Assembly (NCBI GenBank): GCA_916048095.2
Contig: OU696571.1
Location: 7,944,001 to 8,008,000 of the forward strand
Length of the DNA stretch: 64,000 nucleotides
DNA from: Sacculina carcini
Taxonomy: Eukaryota > Arthropoda > Thecostraca > Sacculinidae
Direction of reading: 5' to 3'
The notes beneath the pieces were generated by a model that saw only the letters and a list, made by a program, of their open reading frames with translations, was not told the origin of the DNA and did not search any database. Numbering within the stretch: position 1 is the first letter of the stretch; the number at the start of each line of letters is the position of its first letter. The translations under genes were made by a program, and so were the position numbers. Below, piece after piece: positions 22,136 to 34,890 of the stretch.

Positions 22136-22208
22136 GACATTCTCACAGAGGAAGACAGCGACACAGTGACATTCTCACAGAGGAAGACACCGGCATAGTG
22201 GCATTATC
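22131..22208. repeat. 32-bp tandem repeat, about 2.5 copies
   Basis: The unit AGTGACATTCTCACAGAGGA plus AGACA...CGGC recurs at 22131-22162 and 22163-22194, with a partial third copy (ATAGTGGCATTATCAC) to 22208. It sits exactly at the border between the Gypsy RT and the LINE fragment to its right. Confidence 0.75.
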
Positions 22209-22209
22209 A

Positions 22210-23870
22210 CGTCAGAAAGGTTAACTAAAGTAAAAGCGTGAAAAACAGAGGAGGGTAAGGGCGGAGAGGATAATGGTAGAGCAGCAGGAAACAAGCAACG
22301 GGTCTGATCGATTTTAGACTGAAATAAATTCATAAATAAAGAATGTAACTGATTAGAGGCAGAATCTGGGAAAACAATACTGCGGGAATTACCTAAAGGA
22401 CTGTTAAAAAACTTCCAAAGTTTCCTGGAGTCAAGACATGAAGACATTTTAGAATTAAAGAAGGATTTTTTGGCGGAATCACAAATGAGATGATGATGAC
22501 GGCGAGCAGAACATAAAGATTGCCAGGAAGAGTCAGTATTGAGACGACGTCATTGAAGCTCAAGACGGCGAAGGGAGGTTTTTGAATTTTTGATATCAGA
22601 GTTAAACCAAGGACAGCGAGTATTAGTGGAACGGAAGACTTTAACAGGAATATAGGTTCATTTGAGATAACCGAGGGATGAGTTAAAGTATCCTAAGAGA
22701 GAAGTAGGTGACATATGAAGGACACATTCAGTAGCAAAAGATAAATGCATATTGAGATAAGGAGAGTCCAAATCAGCGTTACGATAATCCGAGAAACTAA
22801 TACGTTTTGGAGATGTGTAAATGATAGAGAGGCGGGCGGAAAATTAAACTAATGAATGATCAGAAATGGAGGAATCAATAGGAAGAACAGTGATATCTCT
22901 AATAAGAATATTAGAATCGGAAAAAGAAAGGAGGACATCAAGTGTGTGATCGTGAACATGAGTAGGGCATGATTACAAAGACCTTATGAACCGATTTATT
23001 TTAAAAACGAAGAAGAACAATACTTGAGATGGGGAGCATCAACCCAAAGGTTTAAGTCACCACAACTGAATATTCTAGCCGAGAAAATTGGAAGAAGTGA
23101 GTCTAGAAGAGAAGAAAACTCATCAAGAAAAATTGACGAAGAGAAAGACGATAAATGTTGACAATACATACAGGAAGTGTATTTTCTCTATTACTTTACA
23201 ACATATGTATTCAAATGATTGATAGGAAATTATACAGTACATAGGTAGGCATTAATAATATTAGAATTATAGACAAAAGAAACACCACCGCCAGAGCATT
23301 TAGTAGAATTAGAGACATTCATAGGGCGACAATTATGAAAAGATAAGTAGCCAGCAAGAAGAGAGCGGTCAAAGGAGGATATTTCAGCAACAGAGAGCCA
23401 CGATTCAATAACCAGCAAAATATAATACTTAGGAAGGATGGACGCAAAAAGTGATATTTTAGACCTAATAGACCTGAAATTCAAGAAAGCACATTTTAAT
23501 CAACCAATTTCATTATTAGACTTGGAACGAGAAATTTTAGAAAATGAATGAGAGAGGGAAGACACTTATCAGCGGATGAAGTACTGATTGAAGGAAGCAG
23601 AACTGAAGATCCAGCATCTTTTTTCGAAGTAGACTGCTGAGCACAATCAGTCAGGCCGGATGTCACATCTAGTTTTCCGAGTAGGAATCCTCGAAGGTCT
23701 GAGTGCGGCTGATCAGATGGGCCCTCGATGAAGTGAAACAAGTACACGACGGGTCGAATGATGTGGGCCGATGTTCGCACGACCCGCACGTCACACACTG
23801 TCTTGCTCGATGCGATTCTCGAACCAAACACGAAGCACAGACTAATTGAGGAATGCGCGATGTGCAGACA
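22210..23870 (-). mobile_element. LINE ORF2 fragment: endonuclease and linker, minus strand
   Basis: On the minus strand LNFRSIRSKISLFASIL and VIESWLS (23500-23350) begin the endonuclease. CSGGGVSFVY, GDLNLWVD (near 23040), HTLDVLLSF (near 22945) and SISDHSLV (near 22870) follow in several frames, then the basic linker CPWFNSDIKNSKTSLRRLE (near 22590) and SRKLWKFFNSPLG (22430). The RT that should follow is absent; the Gypsy fossil and a tandem repeat lie there. The upstream part 23496-23831 is probably the ORF2 N-terminus. Stops and frame changes are frequent, so it is an old copy. Confidence 0.75.
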
Positions 23871-24639
23871 CGCACTCAGTATATACGATGAAGGGCATAG
23901 CGATACAACGATGGTAATTTATTATATAGCTTAAGATGTTTGTAATATAGTGCCTTTCATATGTCTCACAATGGAATTGACGCCTTTTTTGGCGTTTTGA
24001 AAGCATTCACCTAGCTGTGTTCCGAGATTGGTCTTTTTTGGTCATTTTTCGGTTTGACATTATATGGCTTGAGAAATATGGCAACCCTGATTGTACATGT
24101 GTGCTTTGTTATGTGTTGTGTATCCTCTGTGTTGTGTTTTTGTGTGTTCATTTTGTTGTAAAAACAATTCATGAAGAGGTGGAATCTGTAATTTAACATT
24201 TGTACAATTTTTTCATGCTTAATACATTACTAGATTAAAATTTGATAAATAGATATATAGGAAAATGATATATAAGCTGCTGAATGTGTTTAAGATTTAT
24301 GCGTATATTCAAGAATTCATCTGGATTGAATAAAAATTCAAATTGTATAGTCAGGAGAGCTGGTCATGCCAGCAACTGGCCGAGCCAACGACTGTCCGCT
24401 GGAAGCCAGGCCAATAGTTGGCTTGACCAAAAATTTGCCTCGTGTGACCACGGCTTAACTTTCGTACATGAGATATTGCTTACAACGTGAGCAATATCTA
24501 AATGTAAATATCAAAACCAAAATGTTTCAATTATAAACAAATGTATTTGCTGCGATTGTGCTGTACAAAGCTGTACAAATCGAAATTGGCCGCATTGTTT
24601 CCGCGAAATTTCCAGCTATCCAGCCGATTTATTAGTTGT
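23871..24639. other. AT-rich upstream region, no gene recognised
   Basis: I see no coding region. Around 24377-24422 AGCCAACGACTG and CAATAGTTGGCT form a loose inverted repeat. The following GC-richer block leads into the putative first exon. Confidence 0.4.
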
Positions 24640-24697
24640 TCAAGCGACCATCAGGTGACGCCAGTAGACGATTTTGGCGCAGTCGGCCTCCGCGCGC

Positions 24698-24703
24698 TCA
24701 GTT
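24698..24703 (+). promoter_or_regulatory. Possible initiator element (TCAGTT)
   Basis: TCAGTT matches the arthropod initiator consensus and lies about 140 bp upstream of the putative start codon, inside the most GC-rich local block. No TATA box is seen at the usual distance. This would be the only core promoter motif; chance occurrence is quite possible. Confidence 0.25.
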
Positions 24704-24839
24704 TGTGACTGTTTTCCGTTGTGTCTGGTGGTTAACGTGCGACGCTTCTTCGTTGTTTCTCGTTTTTCCTGAAAGTTCGGCATCTATAATCAGTGCCCCG
24801 TCTGTTAGTTCTTGAGCTTTCGACTGCTGTGATCCCAAA

Positions 24840-24879
24840 ATGTCGATATTGCTCCTGCTTCTTCCTCTTCTGATTCAAG
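24840..24879 (+). CDS. Putative first coding exon of a host gene: signal peptide
   Basis: An ATG in good context (CCCAAAATGTC) opens 13 codons, MSILLLLLPLLIQ, ending with a split codon and an immediate donor (CAAG|GTGAGC). A short Met, then a run of Leu/Ile, is the hydrophobic core of a secretory signal peptide, and signal peptides in animals are often a separate small first exon. The 5' leader upstream is moderately GC-rich and free of transposon signatures. The rest of the protein is not recognised in the window, so the function is unknown. If true, the intron is phase 1 and may run beyond the window. Alternative: a chance ORF. Confidence 0.45.
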
Positions 24880-24885
24880 GTGAGC
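24880..24885 (+). promoter_or_regulatory. Candidate 5' splice site GTGAGC
   Basis: CAAG|GTGAGC fits the consensus MAG|GTRAGT at all but the last position. It follows directly on the leader codons. No matching acceptor could be assigned. Confidence 0.45.
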
Positions 24886-24904
24886 TTAGGCATCCCATGG
24901 ACAA

Positions 24905-25345
24905 TAGTGGCGGCGCCAGAATTTTTCGGGTTGGGGGCCGTGGGAAAAGATACAGGGACTTGGCGAAAAATAGGGTTACCATATTATGAATCCCTAAAAT
25001 GAGAACACCTGTGGGCACTAGAAAAATGTAGCTGTTTATTTATAATTTGACCATTTTTATACACCAATGACAAATGTCTTGATTAAAGTTTTTAGCCACA
25101 GGTCTAACCATTATACACCCACAGAGGCAACATATATAATTTTACTACTGTAATTATACACAATTTACAAAAAGAACCCGGACAGCTACCAAAATGAGGT
25201 CCGGGGAAAATTGAACGTGTGCTCTCCCTACGAAACATGAACAACTACACTCCGAATGTGCATAATCAGAATTATTGGGGGGCTTAAGGAGGGATTGTTA
25301 CATTTGGAGGCTCAGCCTCCTAAGCAACCCATGGCGCCGCCACTA
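24905..25345. mobile_element. Non-autonomous DNA transposon with TAGTGGCGGCGCCA ends
   Basis: The left end TAGTGGCGGCGCCA and the right end TGGCGCCGCCACTA are exact inverted repeats of 14 bp. Sub-terminal G-rich and C-rich segments flank a 441-bp AT-rich interior with no ORF. The same terminus appears at 63911 (CAGTGGCGGCACCAG). A hAT-type element is likely but no clean target duplication is seen. It lies only 25 bp into the putative first intron. Confidence 0.75.
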
Positions 25346-26553
<1,208 letters not shown>

Positions 26554-26554
<1 letters not shown>

Positions 26555-29500
26555 CACTCAGACGTTTGAGCGCTCTCACCGGCGCTCTTTCATGGCTGAC
26601 GAGGTTCAATCGAACAATATCTGGTCCTTTTGTTCCTCGCCACGGCGGACACTCGCACTCATGCTGGCAGAGAGGATGTTCAGTGACCTGTGCCGGCTAT
26701 ATTTGCTGTGCGTTGCAATTTGGTTTTGTTCAGTTCGCTCGGCTGCTTCGTCAATGACTTGTGTTGCTCGTGTCATTCACATCTCAGTTTTATCAGGGCA
26801 GTTAATATACTGATTAGCCTGAAACAACCTGGGCGATATTTATTACACTACTTTTATTTCATGATTTTACATTGCACATGTCGTGTTTTCCCCATCGGAA
26901 GTATCACATCGTCTTGTACCTGCCTATTGTTTCCGAGCTGCGTGTTATTTGTGCGTCATTTTGAGAGCGGCTATGTCTTTTTGCTTAATACCTGGCGGCT
27001 TCTGGTGGTGTTTCATCACCGAGTTTTCGCAGTAAAATCGGCTGGGTCTGCTTTATTAGTCCTGCTGCTTTATTTGCAGTTTGCTCGTGTTATTGAAGCA
27101 AGGATGAGCCCATGTAATCTATTATTAAAATTCATTTTTTTGGTTAAAATTTTATGTCATTTTGTATGATCTGGCTTCATTTCGCTGCCGTCGTTGATTG
27201 TTGGGGGATGGGGACGGGTTGTCTGCAATTATCCCCGCCGGTCCGCCCATGTATTGAAGACTGATATTGCAGTATGACCAGACGAGCCACTGGGAGTCCG
27301 CCGACCACGAGTAATTACAACTGGCGCCAAAACACTAGCATCGCGGATGCGGTACAGCATGTCGCCCGTTTTTGTGTTGAATTTTGTGCTGGTCGAGTAC
27401 AGGTTGCGACTTGATGACAATTATGAAGATGGTGATGGTTCTGCCTCATATGCTTGAAGGTTGTCTTAGGCTCGCAGTCTATACGTCAGTCTATACGTGT
27501 ATTGCCAGTCTGTATGTCAATCATACCATCATTCAGTTTCATCATTCTTCGCAGTCAGTGTCTGCGGAGCAGAACGTGCGTGTGTGTATTGGTGTGTGTG
27601 TTTGTGTATGTCGAGCCGGATATGAATATTGATTGGTCGTTGTGTATGGCTGGCGGGTCCAGTTGTTGTTGAGGTGTCGCGGCTTCACACAGGCGGTCTA
27701 GTTGCATTCGTGCCACATCCGGTGTCTGTAGTGTCGATTCTTATTTCCATGTCTGGTCAAGTCCTGCGAGGTAGTGCTTGTGGTGCGATGATGCGAGGCG
27801 ATATCGGATGATTCAATCCACACTAAGTGCATGCGCACACGCACACACACGCATGCGCATATATCGGATGTAAAGGCGTCATTGTGCGAGTGTGTGCGTG
27901 TTGGATTTATAGGCGGAATGATAGTTATTGTCACAATAATTTATTGGTGTGGTTTGTATAGACCGTTTGTGTTTATTCTTTTCTCTGTGATTCCCCACTT
28001 TCTAATGAGCCAACTCTTCATTTTCCACAGCACTGTTGGAAGATCCAATAAATTCAGTTTCTCCACCAAATTAAGTGTTTTGAAGTCACTAAACAAAATA
28101 AACTAATTTTAATAGATAAAAACAAACATTTGTCCTTGTGGCTCACCTTTAATTCCCACTGGGCAATCCTTCCGTTTCCGACCAGTGTTGAATTCATTGT
28201 AGAGTACGTACCACTGATACAGACACAATTAGGCCTGATGAAACGAGACAATGCATTAGCGGTGGTCAACTCAATAATATCAGCTTCACCCCGTATTGGG
28301 TTTACGGTTATTGGGTCCTGGTTTGAGATCGTGCATGCAATTTAATGTGCTGGCTTTTTCATACTGACGGTGAGATTTACGATCGTATTGTGAGATGAAT
28401 CATATTGTGCATTGTATCGATCGTGTGTTAACGGTAAGAATTCGGTTGATCTCGCAAACGGATCACTTGACTTTTGTTCGGTGCGCCGTTGTAACGGAAT
28501 GGCAAATTGCGTAATCACATCCCATCTTGTGTAATCTGGAATTTCTTGGTGTACTCAAATGTTTGTCACAGGTGATATGAGAGATGTAATACTGGTGCTG
28601 CTCTCAATATATGCGAACTGAGTGTTTTGCTCGATAGATAGATAAGTAAATTGAAGGCGAATATTTGTGATACCATATATATTATTATTATTATGCTAAG
28701 AATGCGTGCGAATACCACCTGACTGATGTGTCTTAAAGCACCAGTCTATCTTTTTCGTAGAACAAACATTAGTCTTTCACAAACGTTATAGCTATCTGTA
28801 TGAGGCGTATCATCGTTCAGTTTGATTCGATTATCATTGCATAATCATTTCATTTTTGTTTGATGTTGTTGTATGTGTGTTAGTGAATATTACGATGGAT
28901 GTGACTGCTAGAGTATGAGTGAGAGTATGAGATTATGTATGATATGATTGATATATTGATATGATTGATTGATATATTGAGTATGATATGAGAGAACATG
29001 ATTGTTGTCTTATTTCCCAGAGCTATCATAATGTATTAAAAATATTGAAATGAATGATTATGCGGCCAGTGTTCGTGTTTTTCAGTTATCGGCTATTTGC
29101 AGGTCATTCTCTAGGACATAGAGAATAGGACATAGTCTTGACCTAGAGTCTAGGTCAAAACAGTCAAGTTTCATCCAGTTATGTGTTCATTTGGAGCGGT
29201 ATGTGTACTAATGTGGCTATTGTTGGCGTGTTTGGGGATGCAGTAATGTATCCACTGTTACAACATAACTGTACTGTACGATTGTACCTCAATACTCCAG
29301 TTTGAGTATTCTGTGGAACCGGTCTCTGGCATGCATTGTTAATTTTAACCCTACGCTATTTGCAATGCCGTTATTACACGCGTGTGTTTTCGCACGGTAG
29401 CAATGGGAAATACTTTGACTTCGATTATGTGAGTTAATCACACCACATTACGCGGCGCTTCCACGTCTGCACGCGAGCATGTGCGCGCCAGGCGCAATGG

Positions 29501-29811
29501 ACGCGTACGGCTCACACATGTGCTTCCGACTGCCACGCTGAAGTGTTCCGGATCACGCACGGTCGAGTCACCAGGGGAGAATCCGCTGCAGCTGTGTGTC
29601 GGCTGCTGCGTGTTACTAATTGGCACAGGCTGCCTGACGGCGTGTTTGTTCTCTCACGCGTATTGGCGGCCACTTCCTTTCTGTACACTGCCCAAGGGAA
29701 GTGTGTTCGTATATGCGTGCGTGTGAATGTCAAAAGCGGAGGGAGGGTACTTATTTAGTGGTGGTCCCCTAGACGGTAACCTGTTGTGATCACATGGATG
29801 AGGCCGCGGTA
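26554..29811. other. Long non-coding stretch, putative intron
   Basis: No gene or element is recognised. It holds short CA/TG runs (27575-27610, 27830-27860), a TATGAT/TGATAT low-complexity patch (28910-28990) and a TTGACCTAGAGTCTAGGTCAA palindrome-like site with 8-bp arms near 29135-29155. Confidence 0.45.
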
Positions 29812-29819
29812 TACTACAC

Positions 29820-30206
29820 CAGTGTTTCTCAACGTGGGCCATATGACCCCCTTGGGGGATACGGGAATTTTCTGAGGGGCCATAGGACGAAATTTAATAA
29901 ATGGGGCCACCGCATTTTCTCACGGACAACGAAACATGTGTTGAAATAATATAATAGTTAATATTATTATTGTCGATGTTGTAAATTTCAATCGTGTGTT
30001 CCGGTTGTCGCGTTGTTTCGGTTGTCGGTGGAAATAGTCACCGGCGTACATGAGCAAATCATATGGAGAAGTCGCGTCGCGACTCTCCATGTTTATATGG
30101 GGCCACAAGGACTTCTAGGGGTCCACTGCCAGTTTCTGGGGGGGGGGCACAAGGACTCACATTGTGTTTAAGGGGGCCACGGCAAAAAAAATGCTGAGAA
30201 CCACTG
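29820..30206. mobile_element. Non-autonomous hAT, 387 bp
   Basis: The left end CAGTGTTTCTCAACGTGGG and the right end CTGAGAACCACTG are inverted repeats of the classical hAT type CAGTGGTTCTCAA. The flanks TACTACAC (29812-29819) and TGCTACAC (30207-30214) are an 8-bp duplication with one mismatch. Sub-terminal GGGGCCA and TGGCCCC words recur. There is no transposase. Confidence 0.88.
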
Positions 30207-30586
30207 TGCTACACGATGTCCTGGCGAGCGAAGCAACTGGCTGCCACTAGCTGGGTCCCCTGTCGATATCCTGAATGACTGGTTGCAGGTTTGTGGATGG
30301 TATACCCGACGGGCTATTTGGATCTATGACTGCGAGATAATTTGGTAACTTATCACAAATAATGACAGTTGCGGGCGCAGGCTATTCGGCGTGTTATCCA
30401 GCTGCTACACCATGTGAAATGTGTGGTGTGGCCACATATTGTCAACCATTTAAGCATGCCCAGACTGGTGAGTGCAATGCGTTGACCAAGGAAGACAACC
30501 TGGCGAGTATTCTGTGCTACTGATGTTATCACCGCTAGTGTTGTCATGACACGACTAGTAAATGTAGTAATGCCGAGTGTCTACTG

Positions 30587-30732
30587 CAGTGTTTAACAAC
30601 CTCTTCTAGTTTGCAGCACCCTTAAAAAATGGTATAATACAAATATGCAATTTTTCCCCAGGATTTTGGCGGCACCCTCAAAAGATCTCACGGTACCCCT
30701 TGGTGCTGCGGCACACCGGCTGGGAATCACTG
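30587..30732. mobile_element. Short non-autonomous hAT, 146 bp
   Basis: Ends CAGTGTTTAACAACC and GGCTGGGAATCACTG are imperfect inverted repeats. The flanks GTCTACTG and GCCTAGTG match at 6 of 8 positions. Most of it recurs at 31776-31891. Confidence 0.6.
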
Positions 30733-30760
30733 GCCTAGTGCAACAGTGGGTAAACTACGG
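30628..30760. repeat. 133-bp duplicated block, copy 1
   Basis: Matches 31776-31908 with only a few differences. The block includes the right end of the short hAT, its flank and the start of the next element (CAGTGGGTAAACTACGG). Confidence 0.9.
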
Positions 30761-30966
30761 CCTGCCAGACCATTGAATTTACCCTGCCAAGTTGTCAAAA
30801 CGTCATTCACAGCACACATGCAGCCACACTTCATCTGTACACACATAATTTACTCCAGTAAATTTTAAAAACACGATGACATTCTTTTGAAACGGTAGTT
30901 TGGCACTCGGCATGGTGCAAAAATTAGTATGTGGCCTCTTGCCTGGTAAATTTGCCCTTCATTGAT
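30743..30966. mobile_element. Possible hAT-like element between CTAGTGC sites
   Basis: It starts ACAGTGGGTAAACTACGGCC and ends near GGTAAATTTGCCCTTCATTG, a weak inverted repeat. CTAGTGCA before it and CTAGTGCC after it would be a 7-of-8 duplication. The ends are uncertain. Confidence 0.4.
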
Positions 30967-30972
30967 CTAGTG

Positions 30973-31425
30973 CCAGGGTTCCCAACCGGTGGGTCGCCAC
31001 CCCCAGGGGGGTCGCGAGGCCACTTCAGGGGGTCGTGAGAGCAACCTGAAATATTTGCATCGCTCAAAATTAGCATTAAATTATTCTGTTTTTTTCTTTG
31101 TATTTTCGAATACATTCAATAACGATGGCATTAAACTATTGAATGTGATAATAATTCAGTATAAAGGTGTTTTTATAACTGTAACAAAACCAGAAGCTGA
31201 CATATATTCAGACAGACGCGCGTGGGCATCACCGCCCCACGCGCGCCTACAAGACGTCACAACCTGACCAGACGACACGAACACGACTCTAAGCTCACAC
31301 CGTGACACACGGGAGCACACACACACACACACACACACACGCACAGTCCTCACCCGCCGCAACAACCAATCAGCGGCGAGGCGGTCAATCGCTCGCCGCC
31401 GCGGGGCATGCATACTCGACAAACG

Positions 31426-31456
<31 letters not shown>

Positions 31457-31698
31457 CGAAACAACTGCACACACTCACCGACACAGCTATACACACTCGC
31501 TCACACACTCTCGCACGCAATATACAATTCAACCATACACGATCACCTATAGACACACTAACACGTTCACGCACACACACACTCTCTCTCACTGCACACG
31601 ATCACACCACAATAACTTCTCTCATTTTTACTGGGGGGTCATGGAGCCCTCCGGATCTCTCCTGGGGGACGCGGAGCGAAAAAGGTTGGGAACCCCTG
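30973..31698. mobile_element. Non-autonomous hAT, 726 bp, perfect 8-bp duplication
   Basis: Left end CCAGGGTTCCCAACC and right end GGTTGGGAACCCCTG are inverted repeats matching at 13 of 15 positions. ATCTAGTG flanks both sides exactly (30965-30972 and 31699-31706). The interior has two AC microsatellites (31318-31342 and 31430-31456) and a GC-rich segment around 31360-31405. There is no transposase. Confidence 0.9.
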
Positions 31699-31775
31699 AT
31701 CTAGTGCTTCATCCACAGAGATATGAGAACTGATTTTCATCCTTGTTTATTGGGTGATGGTAATGGTATAATACA

Positions 31776-31908
31776 AATGGTATAATACAAATATGCAATT
31801 TTTCCCCAAGATTTTGGCGGCACCCTCAAAAGATCTCACGGTACCCCTTTGTACTGCGGCACACCGGCTGGGAATCACTGGCCTAGTGCAACAGTGGGTA
31901 AACTACGG
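31776..31908. repeat. 133-bp duplicated block, copy 2
   Basis: Near copy of 30628-30760. An extra AATGGTATAATAC word precedes it at 31762, suggesting slippage at the border. Confidence 0.9.
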
Positions 31909-33622
31909 GATCATGGGACATATGGGATCACTGTACGATAGTGTCTGTGCTGTTGTTCGTTAACCATCTTCATCGTTTGATGTGGTCTTACCCGCCCACT
32001 TGGTTTCCATCTCGTATATTTATGTATGTGAATGTGTGTGCTATCGTTATTGGTCTGTGCAGCTTCCCTGTCCATTTGCGTGAGTTACTTTGTGAACAAC
32101 GTAGGAACGTGCTTGTCGTACTGTCTATGCTCTCATACGCGCATATCTATCTCGAGGTGCGCCGCATTTCTCCCTCTTCTTGCCGGCGCGTTTGCCTGTC
32201 TGTTCCGATACACTGAGTACGGAACCTGTTTGCGGACCATTGACTGGGGTCAATGACCGCGGTCGTCGGACTAAATCGCTCGTGATTGCGTGTAATCTGG
32301 TTTGGCGTCGTTCCTCTGTTTGATTGCTTCAGTTTAAATTTTCCGCTATGAGTGTGCGCTCTCGACTCTGCGCATAACAGATTGGCATGTTCATCGTATG
32401 CTAATGCGGGCTCAGATAGTTTAATTTGACCAGCTCGTACTCACTGAGCCGTTTGATGAGGGCTTCAAGCTGGCGGGTTTGCACAAGGCGAAATTTGAAC
32501 TGGGCGATATTTCTTTTTTACCTTTTCCGTTTTCCGTGTTTCATTCGATAATGTGTCGCGCTTTTCGGCTGGGTTTAGGTACTTCTGCGTTTTGTTACTT
32601 TTAGTATGTCATTTTCGCTCAGCACTTTGTGACAATTCGGCTGTTTATTTGCTCTGTTTTTGACTTTAAAACCGGTCTGTCATTCGTTGGTTTATACGCA
32701 CGCAAACAGTCGTCCGGTTACACGCTTACGTGAGATATTAGCGAAATTAATAATATCCATCATTCAGCTAACGTTAGAGTACGCTGCGATTGTCTTGAGT
32801 CCACGCCTACACAAACATTAAGAAATCGGTGAAAGTACAAAAATCAACCAAAAAATTTGGTAAGAACAATAGAACGCTGGAAATCAACCGACATTGCTAA
32901 TGAATCAACAACACGCATGTTTGAGACGAAATACGAAAACTGTAAGGCGGGAGCCTCTGACTCATTCCTGCGGGTACAACCAGTAAAAATAATTAGTAAG
33001 AGCACATACACATACCAATGGGAATGGAAGAATAGAAGTGACGGCTGACGGTTATTATTGGACCGTATTTTGGCGGTGTCCCCAGGACAAATTGATGACC
33101 ACAATTAACTGGAGGCATGTGGCTGCTCCGGGTTATCCACAGCGCAAGACACGCGATCTGTGACATTCACCGACCGGCAATGTTGTGACTGCAACCGTGT
33201 ATTACGACATGCACCGGTCGACCCTGACAAAACAGGCGCAGCTCAGCTGGACGGATCGGCTCTCTGCTTTCGTTAACATTCAGCTCCGGTGCTCTACCGC
33301 TCGATTCACATGCTCCCTGTGGGTGTCATTGCCGATCGGCCGACGGAGTTTTTGCTGATGCTTTTTGTCGGTAGTTCTGACAGTCTTCGTCACGTGCAGA
33401 AGACGAACTATGTTTATAGAGGAATCTGTTCGTGCGTGTGTGTGCGTAGGATTTCACAGTAGTCATTCAAGAACATTTACTTAAATCCGTGACCTACAGT
33501 CAGCATGGTGACAAAAACTCGTCTCGCGTCCCACAACTTGTTAGTTCCAATTTTGCACGATGAAGTTGTATTGAGCTTGTCTTTACCAGTGCGGCCGCTC
33601 TTAACGAGACGATTTTGCACTC
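31909..33622. other. No gene recognised
   Basis: Unique-looking sequence without motifs I can name. Short open frames at 31941-32256 and 32844-33104 show no family features. Confidence 0.4.
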
Positions 33623-33624
33623 TA

Positions 33625-34307
33625 CGTCGGCAATAATAGCGGAATTTAAACCTCCGACTAGTGGAAGCACCCAAATAGCGAAATGATCTATTGGTCCCCA
33701 CTCATATGGTACACCTCCAAATAGCGGAAAACGGGGTTTCTGCATGCTTCTTATATATAGTATGTATGGAATATATTGACTTCAACTTGTCGACAAGCAA
33801 CAGTTGACTACTGCAAGCTGATTGGCATAAACGAGTGATTTATTAGGGTCGGCTATAGACATATTCACCGATATATTACTGGTATAATCAAATTAGGCTA
33901 CCGGCTGGGACCCCGTATAGGTGGTGAGCTCGCACAGGAATAATGCGGGAATTTAGACCTTCATGTAACATTGATAATTCCGATTACTATTGCATTGGAA
34001 CTAACGTTATGTTCAACATTGGAGAAGATGGTCTCTCCTGCAAACTGCAGCTTACCAAATCTATGGCGTCCAGAGGAGAACGCCGCACAGCTGGATAATT
34101 GTTTTGGGTAATGCAATTTGTTTGTAGAATCATTTGGGAACGATGCTAATTGATGAACAATTAACGAATCTTATGTGAAAAATGGATGATTCAAAGTAAC
34201 AAGGTTGATTATTGCATTGCTACAGCGGATACCTCCAAATAGCGGAAACCTACAAATAGCGGAATTTTTCTCGGTCAGTTCGACTCTGCTATTTGGAGGG
34301 CCGACTG
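33625..34307. mobile_element. Pogo-like non-autonomous element, 683 bp
   Basis: The right end GGAGGGCCGACTG followed by TA and the left end TA plus CGTCGGCAATAATAGCGG are diverged inverted repeats of a terminus read as CAGTCGGCCCTCCAAATAGC. The CCAAATAGCGG word recurs inside at about 33670, 33713 and 34232. The interior around 33965-34015 is the reverse complement of part of 55140-55195, so this is a shorter relative, in inverse orientation, of 54893-57113. Confidence 0.7.
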
Positions 34308-34655
34308 TATATATGGCCGATTTGATGACCGTGGCTGTTAGGATATCATATCAAGTCGGCGGCAAGAAACACAATTCCTGGTCGTGTGTGACGTGGCACC
34401 ATCAATGCGCCGTGTTATGTACTCACGTGTAGGCGGCTTGTTAGTAGCATGCCTTATGCTCATGCTCAGGCGCCATATGTCTCACTAGGATTGCATCCCA
34501 TTGTTGTTATGTGGCGCATGTTTCTTATGGGCGAGTAGGTCATCGAACGACGCCGTTTGGGAAGTCCAATAAATTGGTTATTGTGTTTGTTCAGCCAAAC
34601 TTGTCTTGTTCCATCATGCCATGCACAGCTGAATCTGTATATATTGCCTTCTATT
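34308..34655. other. No gene recognised
   Basis: Nothing I can name. Confidence 0.4.
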
Positions 34656-34890
34656 CATTATTATTAATTATTCATTATTATTAATTATTCAGTATTATTA
34701 ATTATCCATTATTATTAATTATTCATTATTATGAGTTATTCACTATTATTAATTATGCATTATTATTAATTATTCATTATTATTAATTATTCATTATTAT
34801 TAATTACTTATTATTATTAATTAGTCATTATTATTTATTATTAATTATTCATTATTATTCATTATTGAGTATTGCCATTCATTATTGAGT
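34656..34890. repeat. TAATTATTCATTATTAT minisatellite
   Basis: About 13 tandem units of roughly 17 bp with single-base variants (TTCAG, TCCAT, TGAGT, TGCAT). The array decays into ATTATTGAGTATT words at its right end. Confidence 0.92.

Noticed and set aside
29135-29155. TTGACCTA/TAGGTCAA as a nuclear-receptor response element
   Set aside because: The word resembles one, but there is no nearby promoter to support function.
34656-34890. Possible CRISPR-like array
   Set aside because: Units are contiguous AT-rich minisatellite repeats of about 17 bp with no spacers, in a eukaryotic context.
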